Origin: Mesobacillus persicus
Lineage (GTDB): Bacteria > Bacillota > Bacilli > Bacillales > Cytobacillaceae
Reading direction: 5' to 3'
Assembly (NCBI RefSeq): GCF_900109925.1
Contig: NZ_FOBW01000014.1
Location: forward strand, 1-64,000
Length of the DNA: 64,000 nucleotides
The notes below the pieces were generated by a model. That model worked only from the letters and a program-made list of their open reading frames with translations, made no database searches and was not told where the DNA came from. This document shows, piece after piece, positions 60,323 through 64,000 of the stretch. Position numbers and translations under genes: made by a program. Every line of letters starts with the position of its first letter. Positions within the stretch are counted from its first letter, which is position 1.

Positions 60323-60751
60323 ACCACTCGCCCTCCCTAAATTGGATGTGAGAAGTGTGAAATGAGACCCGCTTTTCCGCGTAAGATACTGGAACCGCAC
60401 CATTGTATGCGGCAGAAGGCCTGGCCTTCTTGACATTACTGGAAATAATCATGACCCCGGCTAAATTCATATTCTCTGCTAACGACTCTTCACCTCAAAC
60501 ACTCTCTTTGACAGGTTTGTAACCATTCTATTAGCTTGGATAAGGGATTATGCACGAAAAACATAATAAGGACGAGGAAAACATGTATTTTTTCTGAAAA
60601 TTTAATTATTTTAGGTGATTGAGTGGGTTTATTGTGGATTTTTATCCTTGAGGACATTTTGTTAGAGGATGGAATGTGCTGGTGCATACTTGAGTGCTTT
60701 ATTTTAGGAAAGGCTGTGTCGGCTCAAACCGAGGTGCCCCGGCTTGAACCT
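60323..60751. other. Intergenic region between the exonuclease gene and spoIIID
   Basis: 429 bp. It holds the spoIIID leader and promoter region, AT-rich sequence and a hairpin at 60716-60749 (GGTTCAAGCCG / CGGTTTGAGCC on the minus strand, no U-tract) that may end the exonuclease transcript. No supported small gene. Confidence 0.5.
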
Positions 60752-61405
60752 CTATCCACCATTTTTATTCGTGACATTGATTAGATCGCCCCATGTGGAG
60801 CCACCCCTATCTTTAAAAAGCCGGAGCAGCTCAGTAAATAAATAAGCGGTTGTACGGGCATCGCCGAGGGCATTATGACGTTCGTAGATTCTCGTGCCAA
60901 ATGCCATCGAATATCGTTCTAAATCACGCATATCGTAGGATGGCGCGATATGTCCAATCAAATCTAATGTATCGATTGCCTGCATTCCTTTTAAGGACCG
61001 ATTCGCTCTTTTGAGTTCATTTTTTAAAACAAGACTATCAAAACTGACATAATGACCGACTAGGCTGACCGCTTCACGCAATTTTATGAACTCAAAAAAC
61101 TCATTTATTGCTTCGATGGCTTCAGGTGCGTTTTCAACCTTTTCCGGCGTAATCGATGTCAGGTCGATTATTTCTTGAGAAATGTTTCGTTGCGGGTTCA
61201 CATAGGTCTGAAAGCATTCATCTTCGTACACTTCTAAGCCACGGATGGTTACCGCGCCAATCTCAATCAACCGATCATCTGCCCCGACATTAAATCCCGT
61301 CGTTTCGGTGTCGAACACAACGAAAGTTAAATCCTCAATCGACGTTGATAAAGGAATGGACTGATACGATATCGGACAAGTGACGGATTTTCTTCGAAAT
61401 AGCAT
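60752..61405 (-). CDS. DnaQ-like 3'-5' exonuclease
   Basis: 217 residues, GGAGG 5 bases before ATG. ExoI TFVVFDTETTGF (Asp-Glu), ExoII VGHYVSFDSLVL (Asp) and ExoIII HNALGDARTT (His-Asp) form the DEDDh site. Stand-alone epsilon-like exonucleases follow acetate-symporter/DUF294 genes in many Bacillaceae, as here; the meaning of this linkage is unclear. Confidence 0.9.
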   Translation of the reverse strand: MLFRRKSVTCPISYQSIPLSTSIEDLTFVVFDTETTGFNVGADDRLIEIGAVTIRGLEVYEDECFQTYVNPQRNISQEIIDLTSITPEKVENAPEAIEAINEFFEFIKLREAVSLVGHYVSFDSLVLKNELKRANRSLKGMQAIDTLDLIGHIAPSYDMRDLERYSMAFGTRIYERHNALGDARTTAYLFTELLRLFKDRGGSTWGDLINVTNKNGG

Positions 61406-61430
61406 CGAAACCTCCTTATTTCCCGTTTTT

Positions 61431-61608
61431 TATTCCCTGTACGAGAATATATCGGCTGAATATGGTCATCTTATTCCCTGTGCGGGAATATAACTTCCCT
61501 TAGAGAGAATATATCTTCCTTTAGAGGGAATAAAACTGTCGTTAGCGGGAATATAATCTAGCTCACCTGATCAAAACTAGTTTTTATTCCCACTAGGCGG
61601 AATAAAAT
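61431..61608. repeat. Cluster of ATTCCC-N5-8-GGGAAT palindromes
   Basis: At least four imperfect palindromes (TTATTCCCTGTGCGGGAATA, TTCCTTTAGAGGGAATAAAA, GTTAGCGGGAATATAA, TTATTCCCACTAGGCGGAAT) spaced about 20-40 bp between the DUF294 and exonuclease genes, probably in their joint transcript. Confidence 0.7.
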
Positions 61609-61751
61609 ATACCCCGCAGTGTAATTTAAACCGCTAATCTACTTTAAAAACAGCTGATTTTTAACAAAAATTACCCATTTCAGATAAAAACTAACCCCCA
61701 TACTAAGCAAATCTAGCTCTGATCAGAACAAAACTCGCAAATCTAGCACTA

Positions 61752-63602
61752 TCAAATCGAAAACCGCGCAAAAACCAGCCCCTGCAGCTCCCTCAACGTA
61801 TCTAAACTTAAAATTAACTCATCTTTTTCCCTCGTGGATAGAGAATGAAAGTGGAGAACAGAACTTCCGCCCGCCCACCTCAGCCGAATATACACAGATA
61901 GAATCTGCTCCACCCCGGCCTTGAGATCAGCAGCAAAATCCGGCGTAAAAACGCCCCGCTGTAATAACGCATTAATTTTACCCACCGGCGTCCCACCTGG
62001 GATTCCCTCTAGCAAAGACAGAATCTGCAAACTATGATGATAGGGAAACAGCACTTCCTTCTTCAAATCGATACTCTTCCGGTCCATTTTAAACAGTGAG
62101 CGAATGGGTTGGTCTAGCATAGGTATCTGGCCTTGCGCCCGCTCTGCTTGGGCCAGTCGATACTGGAAGATTTTCGAGCGATCAAGCAACTCTAAAATCA
62201 TCGAATCTAGCTTTTTCGCTACACTCTCATCCCCGGCAACCAATCGATAGGAAAAGAAGTTTTGTGCTAGCAGCAAGTTTTCATTGGTCGATTTTAGCAT
62301 CCAGTGACGCAGCCGCTCCTGCCACTGGCTCACCGACCCGCGCCACTGCTCCTCACTCGCCATCATCAAGCCCTGACAACGCGCGTAGCCAGCCACCTCG
62401 AACAGTCTCGTGATTTCCACACCTAAGCGCTTAAAATAAACATGGTCGCTACCATTCTCAAAGACAAGAAAATGGTCCTGATCCGTCAGCATGAACTGCT
62501 CCCCACGACCACTTGACCCCATTTGAAAGAAAGCAAATTTCGTCGAGGCACCTCCCAGATTCGCCACGGCCAACTCAACCACGCGCAACACCACACGGTC
62601 ATACAGAGCCGTCACCACTTCTAGCAACGAAAATGCTGGGACCTGTTCTTTTATTAACATATCAGTAATGTCACAGATGGCTTCCCTCACAAATGGGAGG
62701 GACGCTTCATCGGCTTCATCAATTCGCCTAATCATCTTCATGACACTAGCATTCTTCTTTTGAAATAAATCAGATAAGGTCACAATTCCTAACACGGTTT
62801 TACCGCCCTTATCTGTAACAGGTAAATGCTTAATTCCATTTAAAAGCATGCTAGTTATGGCCTCATAATAGTAGGCAAGGCGAGGAATCGTTATTGGACT
62901 GGCGGTCATGATTTCCGAAGCCCGGCCTTGATCGTTTTTCCCTTGAGCGACAACGCGATGGACAATGTCGCGCTCGGTGATGATTCCGGTGAGCACCTCT
63001 CCTTCCATGACCAACACCGAGCTTGTCCGAGATTCAAACATCTTCAACGCCACGTCTTGGATCGTTGCATCAGGCGTAACAGTGACCAGTTTTTCGACCA
63101 TCAAATCTTGAACCCTCGTCATGAATGTTTGTTTGTCGCCAATCTTTCGGGCTAATTTTACCTGCTCGGCAAGCGAGCCATAAACATCCTTCAGCCGGAC
63201 CGTTACTTGCGCTAGCAAATATTCGGTGACCACCGGCTCATTCCATCTTTTAGATAACACGCCGAAAGGGACGAACAATGCCTCAAGCTCCTCCACAGCC
63301 CGAACCTGAATTGCGGTTGGAGTGTCCCGTACCTTCAACCCACTCATCACTTCAACCAGGTTAGAAAATCCAATCAGCTCTCCCTTTTGAAGAATTTCAA
63401 GCACTTCATCCTCAACAAACACTTCGGCCATTCCTGATAAAATCACCAACAAGCCACGGTGCGGTGGAATGACTTCGGTTTTTTTATAAGACCGGGGCTC
63501 ACAATCGGAGACAAGGGAAAGGGCCGTGCTTTGCTCCAACCCCTGAAAGAGGGGATGAAGCTGCACAGCCTCCCATATTTCTTTATGCCTTTGTGGATCC
63601 AT
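61752..63602 (-). CDS. cNMP-like / tandem CBS / DUF294 nucleotidyltransferase-like protein
   Basis: 616 residues. Order: cyclic-nucleotide-binding-like fold (about 10-125), two CBS motifs (DLMVEKLVTVTPDATIQDVA near 165; EIMTASPITIPRLAYYYEAI near 230), DUF294 with GSSGRGE and TDQDH (nucleotidyltransferase Gly-Ser and Asp-x-Asp pattern) near 365, and a helical DUF294 C-terminal part. ATG 63602 overlaps the symporter gene by 20 bp. GlnD-like proteins of this layout may modulate the linked transporter in response to nucleotides. Confidence 0.9.
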   Translation of the reverse strand: MDPQRHKEIWEAVQLHPLFQGLEQSTALSLVSDCEPRSYKKTEVIPPHRGLLVILSGMAEVFVEDEVLEILQKGELIGFSNLVEVMSGLKVRDTPTAIQVRAVEELEALFVPFGVLSKRWNEPVVTEYLLAQVTVRLKDVYGSLAEQVKLARKIGDKQTFMTRVQDLMVEKLVTVTPDATIQDVALKMFESRTSSVLVMEGEVLTGIITERDIVHRVVAQGKNDQGRASEIMTASPITIPRLAYYYEAITSMLLNGIKHLPVTDKGGKTVLGIVTLSDLFQKKNASVMKMIRRIDEADEASLPFVREAICDITDMLIKEQVPAFSLLEVVTALYDRVVLRVVELAVANLGGASTKFAFFQMGSSGRGEQFMLTDQDHFLVFENGSDHVYFKRLGVEITRLFEVAGYARCQGLMMASEEQWRGSVSQWQERLRHWMLKSTNENLLLAQNFFSYRLVAGDESVAKKLDSMILELLDRSKIFQYRLAQAERAQGQIPMLDQPIRSLFKMDRKSIDLKKEVLFPYHHSLQILSLLEGIPGGTPVGKINALLQRGVFTPDFAADLKAGVEQILSVYIRLRWAGGSSVLHFHSLSTREKDELILSLDTLRELQGLVFARFSI

Positions 63603-64000
63603 CTTCACTCATCCAAACTTCGCCGTCTTTATAGACCATTTGTTCAGGATATCGTAAGTCCATAACTTCTTCCTGAATTTTTTGCGAAGGTGCTGCCGTT
63701 GCTAGCGATACGATGATGTTTGCCAAGAACGCGGCCGTTGCCCCGAAGACACCCGCGCCAGTGTCGATGATTCCAAGAATCGTAAATCCGCCGTATTTTG
63801 CAGCGAAAATGTAGCCAAGTGTCACCGCTAGACCAACTAGTAGACCAGCAATAACCCCTTGTGAGTTTGAACGCTTCCACCAAACCCCTAGTACAAGTGC
63901 TGGGAAGAAGGTTCCTGTCGCGAGCGCAAACGCCCAAGCAACAATTTGCGTGATTGCTCCCGGAGGATTTAAGGCAATCAAGCCAGCGAATAATGTAGCT
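63583..64000 (-). CDS. Sodium:solute symporter (acetate-permease ActP-like), 3' end only
   Basis: The frame is open beyond the window edge. Visible: GLIALNPPGAITQIVAWAFA, two to three helices (FFPALVLGVWWKRSNSQGVI; FGATAAFLANIIVSLAT) and a charged C-terminal tail ending MSEDGSTKA. These match the last helices of SSS-family acetate/monocarboxylate symporters. Overlaps DUF294, so the two are co-transcribed. Confidence 0.85.
   Translation of the reverse strand, partial: ATLFAGLIALNPPGAITQIVAWAFALATGTFFPALVLGVWWKRSNSQGVIAGLLVGLAVTLGYIFAAKYGGFTILGIIDTGAGVFGATAAFLANIIVSLATAAPSQKIQEEVMDLRYPEQMVYKDGEVWMSEDGSTKA

Noticed and set aside
1-64000. CRISPR arrays, tRNA and rRNA genes
   Set aside because: The repeated elements found are palindromic or tandem without CRISPR-type unique spacers of uniform length and without cas genes; no tRNA or rRNA-like sequence was noticed.

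Overview
The window looks like a chromosomal segment of an endospore-forming Bacillaceae (Bacillus/Neobacillus-like). The evidence is low-to-moderate GC, AAGGAGG-type ribosome binding sites, SpoIIID and the MreB paralogue Mbl, a LysM/NlpC cell-wall hydrolase, and a gene order (actP-like, DUF294, dnaQ-like, spoIIID, mbl, fabZ, ywpF, ssb, then ywqA/ywqB and ywqC-D-E) that recalls the ywp/ywq neighbourhood of Bacillus subtilis. I cannot assign a species from sequence alone. I saw no rRNA, tRNA or CRISPR array.

Layout. (1) 1-2.5 kb is a scarred accessory edge: the 3' end of an IS21-type istB, a probably truncated ORF, a sigma-70 region-4-like protein, a zinc-ribbon protein, large inverted repeats, and an XRE regulator with a probable operator/promoter. 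(2) 2.5-25.7 kb is one very long minus-strand capsule/exopolysaccharide cluster. Read in transcription order it holds ywqC-ywqD-ywqE (chain length, tyrosine kinase and phosphatase), a structured leader matching the position and pairing expected of the EAR/epsC antitermination RNA followed by an intrinsic terminator, then a membrane nucleotide-sugar dehydratase, gtaB, an orphan prepilin-like protein, aminotransferase, priming sugar transferase, GNAT acetyltransferase, a glycosyltransferase, capE-F-G (UDP-L-FucNAc pathway), a second glycosyltransferase, wzy, wzx, licD-like transferase, a three-gene probable CDP-2-glycerol module, and galE. The genes describe a Wzx/Wzy polymer probably primed with a bacillosamine-type sugar, containing L-FucNAc and decorated with phosphoglycerol. 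The central 3.6-11 kb is visibly AT-richer than the flanks, as expected of an exchangeable serotype cassette.

(3) 25.7-34 kb: SGNH hydrolase, two small ORFs, a LysM-NlpC/P60 hydrolase, a zinc alcohol dehydrogenase, a cystine symporter, and an ECF sigma/anti-sigma pair. (4) 34.3-36.1 kb holds the most unusual object in the window: a MerR-HTH/coiled-coil protein with an aromatic-basic tail, transcribed away from about 1 kb of otherwise gene-free DNA. That DNA carries nine TATyG-N5-(C/T)(G/A)ATA palindromes plus degenerate copies, arranged in roughly 320-350 bp repeat units. It resembles a centromere-like or DNA-anchoring array. (5) 36.3-55.5 kb: small membrane proteins, KtrD-type potassium transporter, a fluoride channel pair, DUF3231, a YknW/YknX-like pair, the SWIM/SNF2 pair ywqB-ywqA, and assorted metabolic enzymes, with genes punctuated by two families of dispersed hairpins that occupy adjacent, non-overlapping stretches. 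(6) 55.7-64 kb: ywpF, two lipoproteins, fabZ, a small membrane protein, mbl, spoIIID, a DnaQ-like exonuclease, a cNMP/CBS/DUF294 protein and the end of a sodium:solute symporter, plus two copies of a 130-bp repeat whose third copy lies at 27.1 kb.

All function calls are from motif recognition and context; no database search was run.
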